Positions 16,067-24,126 are shown, counted from the first letter of the stretch. The stretch: DNA of 53,204 nt from Alphaproteobacteria bacterium (GCA_017477185.1 JAFUXF010000003.1:1-53204), one strand, 5' to 3'. Numbers and translations are program-made. Notes: generated from the sequence alone by a model not told the origin.

Positions 16067-16765
16067 ATGAGTATCAAAATAGGTGGAGCAGAGCGTTTTA
16101 GTCTTGTTGATTTTCCCAATCATGTCGCCGCCGTTTTATTTTTACAAGGATGTCCATGGCGTTGCCCGTTTTGCTATAATACTCATTTACAATCGGCTGA
16201 TTCTCAACAACTTCTTGATGAAGAAGCATTTTTTGAGTTTTTAGAAAAGCGTAAGGGCAAACTTGATGCCGTTGTTTTTAGCGGAGGGGAACCGCTGTTA
16301 CAATCCGGTCTTGAGAATGCCATGCAGAAGGCAAAAGATTTAGGCTATACAATTGGAATGCATACCGGTGGATTTGATGCCGAAAGGTTTGCTAAAGTAT
16401 TGCCTCTAGTCGATTGGGTCGGGTTTGATGTAAAGGCTCCGTTTGATGAAAAACACTATCAAAAGGCGACCGGCTCTCAAACCCCGCTCAATAACATTTT
16501 GGACAGTTTAGATTTATTGATAAAAAGCGGAAAAGGCTTTGAAACCCGCACCACTTGTGACCCTCGTTTATTGAGTATTAAAGATATTTATACCATAGCG
16601 GAACAATTAAAAGCACGCGGGGTCGAGAATTATCATTTGCAAAAATACCGCCCGATTCCATCAGATAAAGTGTCAACGGAAACAATGTGCGATAACTTTT
16701 TCCAAGATAAAAATCTCATAGAGTATTTGAAAAATACATTTAAAATTTTTGATATCAGAAATTGA
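16067..16765 (+). CDS. nrdG: Anaerobic ribonucleotide reductase activating protein (radical SAM)
   Basis: A 232-residue radical SAM enzyme. The CxxxCxxC cluster motif is seen in GCPWRCPFCYN (about residues 28-38), followed by the SAM-binding GGEP (VFSGGEPLLQ). It uses reduced [4Fe-4S] and SAM to put the radical on the glycine of the NrdD system. Length and the N-terminal pattern ERFSLVDFPNHVAAVLFLQG match the NrdG group common in anaerobes (the longer, PflA-like type). It follows nrdD and the separate glycyl-radical gene, with a hairpin in between; AAAGG precedes the ATG. Confidence 0.92.
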   Translation: MSIKIGGAERFSLVDFPNHVAAVLFLQGCPWRCPFCYNTHLQSADSQQLLDEEAFFEFLEKRKGKLDAVVFSGGEPLLQSGLENAMQKAKDLGYTIGMHTGGFDAERFAKVLPLVDWVGFDVKAPFDEKHYQKATGSQTPLNNILDSLDLLIKSGKGFETRTTCDPRLLSIKDIYTIAEQLKARGVENYHLQKYRPIPSDKVSTETMCDNFFQDKNLIEYLKNTFKIFDIRN

Positions 16766-16767
16766 GA

Positions 16768-18573
16768 TTAGTAAAATACTTTAAGACTAAGCAGCGATTC
16801 TTCTTCATTATGGCCATGATTATCATTGAATTTATAGCCAAATTCTATACCTATATTTTTATGAACATCAATGCTGAGACCGATGTTGTATTTAATTTTA
16901 TCGGCAAAATGAGAAGTGGCAAAAATTTTCTCCATGCTCGTTAATAACCGCCAATTGCCATAATCAGCATATAAGCCGATTTCAGGTCCGATTCCGCCCC
17001 AAGAGTTATGAGGGAGAAAACCGCCATATGCTAAATGGCTGTTAACAAAACCAAAAATCTTAATGTTATTCGTTAAAGCATAGGCTCCGCCACCTCCGCC
17101 ATGAATATCAAAAACATAGCCTTCTTTTTGTGTGTCAGGATTCATTTCACGCGTTAAATCAGCATGAATATTATAGGAAATTGGTTGAAACATAAAATCA
17201 ATCGGTGAAATGGATGAGATACCGACGAGATTCAGGGAATTCAAAACAAAATTATTACGATTATCATAATGACGCGCACTGATATTTAAAAAGTTAATTT
17301 CTGCTCCGGAGAGTAAGCCATAACTGTTATCAAGCAAAGAAGTATAAGCAGGGCGTGTATTTATTTGCTGAAAAGTCTTTCCGTTACGCTTTCCGATAGT
17401 TAAGCCGATTTGCGCGGATTCATGAGCCTTTAGCGGATTTTTTCCTTCTTTAAGCTCTTTAAGATTATCCTGTTTTCCAAGACTGTTACGCTCTTTAAGT
17501 ATCCTAAAACTTTGTTTTCGATAATCTTTCAATTCGAGTTTATGGGCAACATATTGATACTGAACATATTGATAGGCAGTCTCCAACACGGACGCTTTTT
17601 CCTGCTCAGACAATGATTGATAGTCAAAATGTTGATACTTAATAATGTTTTTATAGGCTTTTTGCTGAGCTTCATTCATCTGTTGATAACGATAAATGAT
17701 TTTATTCTGCCGAGAAGGTCGGTAATGTAAGTCTTTTAATAAATCAGCACGGTGGGCAACAGCCTTAAAAGTGTCGAGCGGAATAGCGTGTACCGGAAAT
17801 TCTTGTGACAAATGCAGAGAAGGACGTACCGCGTCTAAAACTTCCATTAACATATAAGAACAATTTTCCGTGAAAAAATAGTAACGTGTTTGTGTTTGCC
17901 CGACTTCCCACAGATGAGCCATCAGCATCTCAAGTTCTTCAGGGGAAAAATTAAGATTAAGCTCCCAAATATCGCGATTCTCAATATTATTATACTCGTT
18001 GACAATTTCGTAATAGGGCTTAACGGTAAAACCGCCGAAATATCCGCCGGTTAAACCATAAACAGCAAACAGTAAACCATTCTGCTCACCGGTAAAGGCA
18101 CCATAATTTGCCCCATGAGCCAAAAGTTGCGTTCCTTTGCGAGCCGTATCGATTCGAAGCAAAGTATGTCCGAATAATGATGCCGGATTATTCATATAAG
18201 CATTGGTAAAAAGAAGCGTAACCCCTTGTGGGCGAATATCATCATAAAAACTTTCCCATTCCTTGCAATGAGGAAAAGGTTTTGAAATAAGTTCTTTCTT
18301 TTTGAGCCATTGATAACGTGCCGGAAATAAACATTTTTTTTTATTATTCTGTGTTTCTTCAAATAAACGAATAGTGGCTGCCAGTTCGGCTTCCGGATTA
18401 TATTTTCCGACCGGACTCAAGAAAAAATCTTCGGAATCAATTGTGCTTTCATCAACACCGATATACTGTTTTTGATAATGTAATAAGGCTAACCACTGCT
18501 CATCATAAGCAAAAGTTGAGGCTTGAGCAGTAAATGAAAAAAGGAAAGCAAAGATAAACAAAAGAACAGGCAT
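16768..18573 (-). CDS. DUF4105 (Lnb N-terminal periplasmic domain) protein
   Basis: A 601-residue exported protein with signal peptide (cleavage after about residue 18, TAQAS). The DUF4105 core is clear at residues about 115-260: TLLFTNAYMNNPASLFGHTLLRID, then YTxENCSYML-like YFFTENCSYMLMEVLD, with conserved His, Asn and Cys that suggest a papain-like peptidase or hydrolase fold. The C-terminal 200 residues are beta-rich with regular GxNxY patterns and may form an outer-membrane-associated domain. Function of the family is not established. It ends 2 nt from the nrdG stop on the opposite strand. Confidence 0.78.
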   Translation of the reverse strand: MPVLLFIFAFLFSFTAQASTFAYDEQWLALLHYQKQYIGVDESTIDSEDFFLSPVGKYNPEAELAATIRLFEETQNNKKKCLFPARYQWLKKKELISKPFPHCKEWESFYDDIRPQGVTLLFTNAYMNNPASLFGHTLLRIDTARKGTQLLAHGANYGAFTGEQNGLLFAVYGLTGGYFGGFTVKPYYEIVNEYNNIENRDIWELNLNFSPEELEMLMAHLWEVGQTQTRYYFFTENCSYMLMEVLDAVRPSLHLSQEFPVHAIPLDTFKAVAHRADLLKDLHYRPSRQNKIIYRYQQMNEAQQKAYKNIIKYQHFDYQSLSEQEKASVLETAYQYVQYQYVAHKLELKDYRKQSFRILKERNSLGKQDNLKELKEGKNPLKAHESAQIGLTIGKRNGKTFQQINTRPAYTSLLDNSYGLLSGAEINFLNISARHYDNRNNFVLNSLNLVGISSISPIDFMFQPISYNIHADLTREMNPDTQKEGYVFDIHGGGGGAYALTNNIKIFGFVNSHLAYGGFLPHNSWGGIGPEIGLYADYGNWRLLTSMEKIFATSHFADKIKYNIGLSIDVHKNIGIEFGYKFNDNHGHNEEESLLSLKVFY

Positions 18574-18589
18574 TGACTTATATAAAACA

Positions 18590-18624
18590 ATATCCCTCTC
18601 CTATGATTTTTAAGAGAGGGATAT
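18590..18624 (-). terminator. Terminator of the DUF3015 gene
   Basis: ATATCCCTCTC (18590-18600) and GAGAGGGATAT (18614-18624) form a perfect 11-bp stem. Read on the minus strand it is followed by TGTTTTATAT, a modest U-rich tail. It lies between the two minus-strand genes. Confidence 0.7.
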
Positions 18625-18639
18625 AATAAATTCCTAAAA

Positions 18640-19089
18640 TTAAATCAAAGCCATTAACTTAACGGTAACATCAACAGCATCAGCATTTTCATCTGGGAAC
18701 AAAGAAGCAAAATTTGTTTTTGCAACTTCACCCAATTTCTCGCTGTCAACATTTAAGATACCGGCCAATGTATCAATGGTTTCACCATGTCCGGCAGAAG
18801 CATCCATCGCAAACTGTTCCAGATTGTTCTCTAAGAAGGCTAAAGTCATACGACCTGTACCACCGGTAACACGACCATGAGGATCACAGCCTGAAGTTCC
18901 AGAAGTAATACCGAATGTTTGGTTACCAAAAGTTCCGTTTGTTGTAACAGCCAAAACTTGAGGAACCATACCACTTTGACCACGCCATGCCAAAGAACCG
19001 AGACCACAACCTGTACTATCAACGGCATGAGCATTTGCAGATAAAGAAACAGCTGCAACGGCAGCCAATGCTAATAATGTTTTTTTCAC
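18640..19089 (-). CDS. DUF3015 family exported protein
   Basis: A 149-residue protein with a clear signal peptide (MKKTLLALAAVAAVSLSANAHA; the first 20 residues are the helix) and an AHA-type cleavage site. The mature part has the DUF3015 pattern CGLGSLAWRG ... NGTFGNQTFGITSGTSGC. These are periplasmic proteins of unknown function found in many proteobacteria. AAGGAG lies upstream of the ATG on the minus strand. It has its own terminator, and the convergent-divergent layout shows it is a single-gene unit. Confidence 0.85.
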   Translation of the reverse strand: MKKTLLALAAVAAVSLSANAHAVDSTGCGLGSLAWRGQSGMVPQVLAVTTNGTFGNQTFGITSGTSGCDPHGRVTGGTGRMTLAFLENNLEQFAMDASAGHGETIDTLAGILNVDSEKLGEVAKTNFASLFPDENADAVDVTVKLMALI

Positions 19090-19215
19090 TAGATTTCTCC
19101 TTTATAGATAAGAGTCTTACCCCCACAGATTAACATTATGATTTTGGTTGTAAAGTGATTTAATAAAATTTTTATGGAATATTTTATTTGTGTGGACAAG
19201 TTTATTTAAAAATAC

Positions 19216-19245
19216 TTGCAGGATAATTTTTTTGTGCTATATACT
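19216..19245 (+). promoter_or_regulatory. Sigma70-type promoter for greA
   Basis: TTGCAG (19216-19221), an 18-nt spacer, and TATACT (19240-19245). The expected start site, near 19252, is just ahead of the leader hairpin. Confidence 0.6.
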
Positions 19246-19268
19246 TCCAGATAATAAAGATTTACGGG

Positions 19269-19306
19269 CTGTGAGAAAAGGTGGCTTTTCTCGCAGTCTC
19301 ATTTTT
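19269..19306 (+). promoter_or_regulatory. Attenuator-like hairpin in the greA leader
   Basis: CTGTGAGAAAAG (19269-19280) pairs with CTTTTCTCGCAG (19285-19296): a 12-bp stem with one G-U pair and a GTGG loop, followed by TCTCATTTTTCT. It sits between the promoter and the greA start codon, so early termination would yield a short RNA of about 50 nt. In E. coli the greA leader is also attenuated and gives the small RNA GraL; similarity is of arrangement, not proven of mechanism. Confidence 0.65.
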
Positions 19307-19337
19307 CTAACATTATGGATAAAATGGAGTAGTTGAG

Positions 19338-19811
19338 ATGGATAAATTTCCGGTCACGAAAGCAGGTTTTGCCCAATTGGAAGCAGAATTAAAACACTTA
19401 AAAGGGGTTGACAGACCCAACATTATTGCCGCTATTTCAGAAGCGCGCTCTCATGGAGATTTGTCTGAAAATGCCGAATATTCTGCCGCAAAAGAAAAGC
19501 AGAGCTTTATTGAAGGACGTATCCAAGAATTAGAAGTTGTTGTCAGTCGAGCACAAGTGATTGATCCGGCACAAATCAAAGGTAATATTATTCGATTTGG
19601 CGCAACAGTTGTTGTTGCAGATCAAGCAACAGATGAGGAAAATACTTATCAAATTGTCGGTGACTATGAGGCTGATATTAACCAAAATAAGATTTCACTT
19701 TCTTCCCCATTGGCAAAAGCCTTAATAGGAAAAGAACTTGGTGATGAAGTCGAATATACCGCCCCCGGTGGTAGAAAAACTTTTGATATTGTTGATGTAA
19801 TTTATAAATAA
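19338..19811 (+). CDS. greA: Transcription elongation factor GreA
   Basis: A 157-residue GreA, the standard length. The N-terminal coiled-coil with the acidic tip is present (SEARSHGDLSENAEYSAAKE, about residues 35-54), then the FKBP-like C-terminal domain ending in YTAPGGRKTFDIVDV. It enters the RNA polymerase secondary channel and stimulates cleavage of backtracked transcripts. It has a promoter, an attenuator-like leader and a terminator, so it is a single-gene unit. Confidence 0.97.
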   Translation: MDKFPVTKAGFAQLEAELKHLKGVDRPNIIAAISEARSHGDLSENAEYSAAKEKQSFIEGRIQELEVVVSRAQVIDPAQIKGNIIRFGATVVVADQATDEENTYQIVGDYEADINQNKISLSSPLAKALIGKELGDEVEYTAPGGRKTFDIVDVIYK

Positions 19812-19827
19812 TTTCACAAAGAAAAGC

Positions 19828-19858
19828 AAAAGCTCCTGATATCAGGAGCTTTTTTTTG
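19828..19858 (+). terminator. Rho-independent terminator of greA
   Basis: AGCTCCTGAT and ATCAGGAGCT (19831-19850) form a perfect palindrome, extended by A/T pairs, followed by a run of eight T. Confidence 0.92.
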
Positions 19859-19876
19859 TCTGAAAAAATAAAAATA

Positions 19877-19904
19877 TTGACAAATTTCCCAAAATGGATA
19901 AAAT
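19877..19904 (+). promoter_or_regulatory. Promoter that decides the start of the following gene
   Basis: TTGACA (19877-19882), a 16-nt spacer and TAAAAT (19899-19904). The longest open frame begins at 19894 inside this promoter, so the ATG at 19936, with AGGAG at 19918-19922, is the more likely start. Confidence 0.6.
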
Positions 19905-19935
19905 AGTGACAAAATTTAGGAGTCGGAAAATTCAA

Positions 19936-21255
19936 ATGTCTGAACAAGAAAATAAACTATCCTCTAGAGCACCACAGCCGCTGACAAAGGAAGAATTTGA
20001 CGAAATTCTGATTAGAAAATACTTTGAGAGTATGTCCGAAGAAGATTTCGTCAAAGTTTTCCAATGCAAACAGACAGATAAAAATATTGAAAAGATATTA
20101 CAAGATGATAGTCGATTCCCTCCAAAATTTTTACGAGTCGTCGAAAAAAGTATACTCGAAACCATTAAAGTTATTCAAAATTTGGCCTTGGATGGAAAAG
20201 CAGAAATTGCTTGGTCGATGGCAGAGAGTTTGGCGAGTTTCACACCAGAAGAATTACAATATATTCATTACCAAGAAGGAGATGTGAAAAATCTAAAAAA
20301 ATATATTCGTATGCGCTTTATCAATAACAATGATATGTTCAGAACGCTCGAATTTATTAAGACTGTTGAGGAAGCACAAGAAATAAGTGACAGTTCTGCC
20401 ATAATCACGACAAAAAATGCTGAAAAACTCTATAATAACCTTCGTTCTTACGAGCCGAACTTGAATGCGGAACAAAAAAGTTCAGTATATTATCTAGCCT
20501 CTGAGGTTTATCGGCGCGCTCAAATTGTCCCTGGAATTTATAATGAGCCGAAACCATGCAATAAAGAAATACTATGCCTGCAAATGGTACTGGAGAATAC
20601 ATCTTTATTCGGCATGGTTGACTGCTGCTTGGATAGAATGTCAAAAGATAAAAAAATACTAAAACAAAACATTCCTTTACTTATTTCTGCATATAAGCGA
20701 GTCTTAAAAAATCGTCATGTAATTTATCCTGAAGACAGTTATCGCCTCAATTCACAGATTGCTGAGTTATATCAAAAAAACATCAGTTCAACAAGCATCG
20801 CATTTGCAGGACCTGATTTGGAGGATAAGGGAAATTTAGTATGGGCAGAATATTTTTATTGCCAAGCGGCCAAAAAAGCTCCGAATAACGAGAAAAAATA
20901 TGAGGCTATGGTAGCTAAAGCAAAAATTCAAAGATTATTAGGAGAAATAAAAGATGCACATAAGACACTGATGACTGCAGCTGCTTTACTCCCAGAACCG
21001 GAACGTTACGAACAAATGCTGACTATTGCCGCAGAACAACAGCAAAATTCTATTCAAACGATTAAACAGGTTATCAAAAAGATTAACCGTCAAAAAATGC
21101 CTTTGAAAGTTAAAAATATTTTATTCGATAAAGCCTTATCAATCACTCGTCTTAAGACTAAAGATGAAAAAGTTATTTCGTCTGTAGAAAGCCTGTTGCC
21201 GAACAAGAAGCTGACTCCAAATAACAAAGTTCGGGGTGGTTCTACACACGAATGA
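19936..21255 (+). CDS. Unrecognised helical protein with TPR-like repeats
   Basis: A 439-residue soluble protein, mostly alpha-helical, with no recognised family. The C-terminal third has tetratricopeptide-like pairs such as AEYFYCQAAKKAPNNEKKY and AKIQRLLGEIKDAHKTLMTA. TPR arrays usually mediate protein binding. There is no signal peptide or membrane helix. The residues before Met at 19936 in the longer frame overlap the promoter and are dropped. It is a single-gene unit ended by two hairpins. Confidence 0.75.
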   Translation: MSEQENKLSSRAPQPLTKEEFDEILIRKYFESMSEEDFVKVFQCKQTDKNIEKILQDDSRFPPKFLRVVEKSILETIKVIQNLALDGKAEIAWSMAESLASFTPEELQYIHYQEGDVKNLKKYIRMRFINNNDMFRTLEFIKTVEEAQEISDSSAIITTKNAEKLYNNLRSYEPNLNAEQKSSVYYLASEVYRRAQIVPGIYNEPKPCNKEILCLQMVLENTSLFGMVDCCLDRMSKDKKILKQNIPLLISAYKRVLKNRHVIYPEDSYRLNSQIAELYQKNISSTSIAFAGPDLEDKGNLVWAEYFYCQAAKKAPNNEKKYEAMVAKAKIQRLLGEIKDAHKTLMTAAALLPEPERYEQMLTIAAEQQQNSIQTIKQVIKKINRQKMPLKVKNILFDKALSITRLKTKDEKVISSVESLLPNKKLTPNNKVRGGSTHE

Positions 21256-21312
21256 CCTGCTTGAAACACAGCAGGATTACTAGAGTCGGTGCCCTAATCG
21301 CCGACTCTTTTT
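21256..21312 (+). terminator. Double hairpin terminator after the TPR-like gene
   Basis: First stem CCTGCT/AGCAGG at 21256-21275; second stem AGAGTCGG (21282-21289) with CCGACTCT (21301-21308), followed by TTTTA. The second one has the form of an intrinsic terminator. Confidence 0.8.
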
Positions 21313-21324
21313 ATGTTTGCTTTA

Positions 21325-22209
21325 TTAAACATTTAATAATGTTGAAAACATTTGGGCTGTTTTATTTGTTTTGGTATTGATATCAGCCAAATTCAAATAA
21401 GCATTAGAAAGCATAGTTGCCGTTGTTGCATAAGATTGTGCCTGAATTTGAGCTGCATATGCCGCAGAAATCGTCGTTGTTCCATAAGTATTGGTTGAAG
21501 CCTCAAGTTCCATATCTTTTGTTGTGGTCGTTTTTTGGTTTTTAGAGTCCTCAGATTTATACTCTTTGGTAACATAATCATGTTTATAAGATGTTCCTTG
21601 TTGAATTTGCAAGGCATATGCTGAGCCATCTTTAGAAATTTCAGCATCGGATTTAAAGCCGGTTTCAATAAAATAATTTCCTTTTTTAGCGCGGTAGTCG
21701 CCATTCATAATGTCTTCAGCAGCTTGATATAATTTTGAATCTTTATCAGCAGTACTGTCAGCAATCAAAACTTGCTTGCCGTGCTGTGTCATATAAACTT
21801 TCATGTAAAGACCGGGGGCATTTTGCTCAAAAATATCTTTGGCAGCATCTTTTTTCAGCTTATCTAACTCATCTGTAGCATAATCTAGCGGATTAAGCTC
21901 ACGCTTAATATCCTCTAATGCACTTTCATACTTAGATAAATCCAAAACTTTTTCATCAGAAGAATCACCGCTTTTCATCGTAATACGCAAATTGCCATTT
22001 GATTGCAACTGAATGGCGTACATATCTTTTTGATCGTACTTATCAAGCGTGGAAACGGTAGTGACACGAGCATAATTTAAGCGAGTATAACCTAAATCAC
22101 GAGCAGTTTTAAACGACTCGTCAACATCATTAACATCAACAACAGACTTTTCCCAAGAGTAGCGTCCATTGTCATCTCTATTGGTTACTCCTGAAATATT
22201 TGTGCTCAT
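21325..22209 (-). CDS. Unrecognised protein, possibly surface or secreted
   Basis: A 294-residue protein starting MSTNISGVTNRDDNGRYSW. The ATG at 22209 is chosen over the longer frame because AAGGAG lies about 6 nt upstream of it. There is no cleavable signal peptide. The sequence is polar, rich in Lys, Asp, Thr and Tyr, with a low-complexity stretch (SKNQKTTTTKDMELEAST) and a C-terminal helix rich in Ala, Thr and Asn (AAYAAQIQAQSYATTATML). A polar body with a helical, Ala/Thr-rich end recalls proteins exported by non-Sec routes, such as flagellar-type secretion, but no family was recognised. It is a single-gene unit. Confidence 0.7.
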   Translation of the reverse strand: MSTNISGVTNRDDNGRYSWEKSVVDVNDVDESFKTARDLGYTRLNYARVTTVSTLDKYDQKDMYAIQLQSNGNLRITMKSGDSSDEKVLDLSKYESALEDIKRELNPLDYATDELDKLKKDAAKDIFEQNAPGLYMKVYMTQHGKQVLIADSTADKDSKLYQAAEDIMNGDYRAKKGNYFIETGFKSDAEISKDGSAYALQIQQGTSYKHDYVTKEYKSEDSKNQKTTTTKDMELEASTNTYGTTTISAAYAAQIQAQSYATTATMLSNAYLNLADINTKTNKTAQMFSTLLNV

Positions 22210-22377
22210 AGCAACACTCCTTTTGCTAACATATATCACAGTATATCATAAAAAATATTAAAAAACAATCAATTTTTACTGGGTTACAGATAGAGAAAAT
22301 TCTTGCCAAAAGAGAAACAAGGGACTATATAGAACATATCAAAAGATTATTATATTTAGTATTAAAAAATTATAATT

Positions 22378-23790
22378 ATGTACAATCCACAATCGTTCAA
22401 AGCTGAAGAATTTATCTCTCATGAGGAAATTCTGGCGACCTTGCAATTTGCCGAGCAGAACAGTCGCAATCGTAAAATGATTGAAACAGTTTTGCAAAAG
22501 GCAAAGTTGCACAATGGCTTATCTCATAGAGAAGCCAGTTTGTTGCTTGCTTGTGAACTGCCTGACCTGAATGAACAACTGTTCACTCTGGCAGAAGAGA
22601 TCAAGCAAGAGTACTATGGCAACCGCATTGTGCTGTTTGCCCCTCTCTATTTAAGCAACTACTGTGTCAATGGTTGCACTTATTGTCCGTATCACGCCAA
22701 GAATAAGCACATTCCTCGCGTGAAGCTGACACAAGAGCAAATCAGACAGGAAGTTATCGCGCTTCAGGATATGGGGCACAAGCGTCTGGCTATTGAGCTT
22801 GGCGAAGATCCGGTTAACAATCCGCTAGAGTATGTGTTGGAGAGTATCAAAACCATTTATGGTATTCAGCACAAAAATGGTGCGATTCGCCGTGTTAACG
22901 TCAACATTGCGGCCACCTCAGTGATAAACTACATCAAATTGCATGAGGCCGGTATTGGAACATATATCTTGTTCCAAGAGACCTACAACAAGGAGGCCTA
23001 CGAGCAACTTCATCCTACCGGACCTAAGCATAACTATGCTTACCACACCGAGGCGATGGATCGTGCCATGCAAGGAGGTATTGATGATGTCGGTTTGGGT
23101 GTTCTGTTCGGCTTATCAACCTATCGGTACGAGTTTGCCGGATTGTTGATGCACGCTGAACATCTGGAAGCCGTCTATGGCGTTGGACCGCACACCATCA
23201 GTTTTCCGCGCATCAAACATGCGGATGACATTGACCCGAACGCTTTCAGCAATGCCATTGATGATGATATCTTTGCCAAGATTATCGCTTGTACGCGTAT
23301 TGCTGTCCCTTACACCGGTATGATTATTTCTACCCGTGAGAGCAAAGAGACCAGAGAGCGTGTCTTAAAGTATGGTATTAGTCAGATCAGCGGTGGTTCA
23401 AAGACCTCTGTCGGCGGCTATGCTGAAAAGCATGACAACTCTGAGCAATTTGATGTATCAGACAACCGCACACTGGATGAAGTTATACGCTGGTTGATGG
23501 AATGCGGGTATATTCCGAGTTTCTGTACGGCTTGTTATCGTGCTGGACGAACGGGAGACAGATTTATGGAGTTCTGCAAAAACAAGCAGATTTCTAATTT
23601 TTGCCAACCTAACGCTTTGCTGACTCTGCAAGAGTATTTGGAAGATTATGCTTCGCCTGAAACCAAAGCCATTGGTGAACAGCTGATTGAGCATGAATTG
23701 CTCTCAATCCCCAATGCTCGCCGGCAAGACATCTGTCGCGGCTGGCTGAATGACATTCGCCAAGGAGGCAAACGCGATTTCAGATTCTGA
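22378..23790 (+). CDS. hydG: [FeFe]-hydrogenase H-cluster maturase HydG
   Basis: A 470-residue radical SAM tyrosine lyase that makes the CO and CN ligands of the H-cluster. The radical SAM motif CVNGCTYC (Cys96, Cys100, Cys103) is in place. The C-terminal CxxC (CTACYRAGRTGDRFM, Cys383 and Cys386) binds the second Fe-S cluster, and this separates HydG from ThiH. The best neighbours, hydE, hydF and a hydrogenase, are not in this window. Codon choice is more GC-rich than in adjacent genes, and no Shine-Dalgarno sequence is visible before the ATG. Either feature could point to transfer from another lineage. A terminator follows directly. Confidence 0.93.
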   Translation: MYNPQSFKAEEFISHEEILATLQFAEQNSRNRKMIETVLQKAKLHNGLSHREASLLLACELPDLNEQLFTLAEEIKQEYYGNRIVLFAPLYLSNYCVNGCTYCPYHAKNKHIPRVKLTQEQIRQEVIALQDMGHKRLAIELGEDPVNNPLEYVLESIKTIYGIQHKNGAIRRVNVNIAATSVINYIKLHEAGIGTYILFQETYNKEAYEQLHPTGPKHNYAYHTEAMDRAMQGGIDDVGLGVLFGLSTYRYEFAGLLMHAEHLEAVYGVGPHTISFPRIKHADDIDPNAFSNAIDDDIFAKIIACTRIAVPYTGMIISTRESKETRERVLKYGISQISGGSKTSVGGYAEKHDNSEQFDVSDNRTLDEVIRWLMECGYIPSFCTACYRAGRTGDRFMEFCKNKQISNFCQPNALLTLQEYLEDYASPETKAIGEQLIEHELLSIPNARRQDICRGWLNDIRQGGKRDFRF

Positions 23791-23798
23791 TTAAAAAT

Positions 23799-23822
23799 CC
23801 TCGCTTTTTAGCGAGGTTTTTT
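23799..23822 (+). terminator. Terminator of hydG, also the distal terminator of the tRNA-Leu repeat
   Basis: CCTCGC (23799-23804) pairs with GCGAGG (23811-23816), followed by TTTTTT. The sequence right after it, ATGGTGCGCTAG, is a copy of the tRNA-Leu 3' end read in reverse. Confidence 0.88.
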
Positions 23823-24039
23823 ATGGTGCGCTAGAAGATGTCTTGCTATGGGCAAGCCATGCCAGACTTGACAACTCGTAAATTCAAATTTACTCGTTGC
23901 CGCCCTACGTTTTCTAAGCTGACGCTTACCGGCGTTCTTCCGCCCGCCTGAAAACGTGGGTGAACTGGCACTCTCACCAGTTCAAATCAAACCTGACACA
24001 GACCATTAAAAAACTCCCCTCAAAAGGGGAGTTTTTTAA
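23823..24039 (-). repeat. Structured tRNA-Leu-associated repeat element (copy A)
   Basis: Non-coding block between hydG and tRNA-Leu, described in tRNA orientation. It starts with a terminator palindrome, then a hairpin of TGAACTGG/CCAGTTCA (23961-23984) made from inverted and direct copies of the tRNA T-arm. Next is a three-way junction closed by ACGTTTTC/GAAAACGT (23907-23957) enclosing TAAGC/GCTTA and GGCG/CGCC hairpins. Then comes an AT hairpin with AACGAGTAAAT and ATTTACGAGTT ends (23873-23898). The last part is a broken copy of the tRNA 3' end: TCAAGTCTGGC (23861-23871) and CTAGCGCACCAT (23823-23834), separated by 26 nt. A related element follows tRNA-Val. Confidence 0.75.
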
Positions 24040-24043
24040 TGGT
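24002..24043. terminator. Bidirectional terminator palindrome overlapping the tRNA-Leu CCA end
   Basis: A perfect 19-bp stem (24002-24020 with 24025-24043) and a 4-nt loop. The stem begins ACCATTAAAAAA and includes the last four bases of the tRNA gene, so the CCA end is part of the inverted repeat. Confidence 0.88.
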
Positions 24044-24126
24044 GCGCTAGGCCAGACTTGAACTGGCACGTCCTTGCGGACAACAGATTTTAAGTCTGCA
24101 GCGTCTACCAATTCCGCCACAAGCGC
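24040..24126 (-). tRNA. tRNA-Leu (anticodon TAA)
   Basis: An 87-nt class II tRNA with encoded CCA. Read on the minus strand: acceptor GCGCTTG paired with CTAGCGC (one U-U mismatch), D-arm GGCGGAATTGGTAGACGC, anticodon arm GCAGACTTAAAATCTGT with TAA, a long variable arm (TGTCCGCAAGGACG), and T-arm GCCAGTTCAAGTCTGGC. The T-arm and 3' end are copied in the adjacent repeat. Confidence 0.95.

Noticed and set aside
16762..16944. 60-codon open frame after nrdG on the plus strand
   Set aside because: Lies wholly opposite the 3' end of the DUF4105 gene, whose protein features are much stronger.
22378..23790. ThiH (thiamine biosynthesis tyrosine lyase) instead of HydG
   Set aside because: Length 470 and the C-terminal CTACYRAGRTGDRFM cluster motif fit HydG; ThiH is shorter and lacks it.
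23860..24039. Second functional tRNA beside tRNA-Leu
   Set aside because: Only T-arm and acceptor pieces are present, broken by 26 nt; no anticodon arm or D-arm can be formed.
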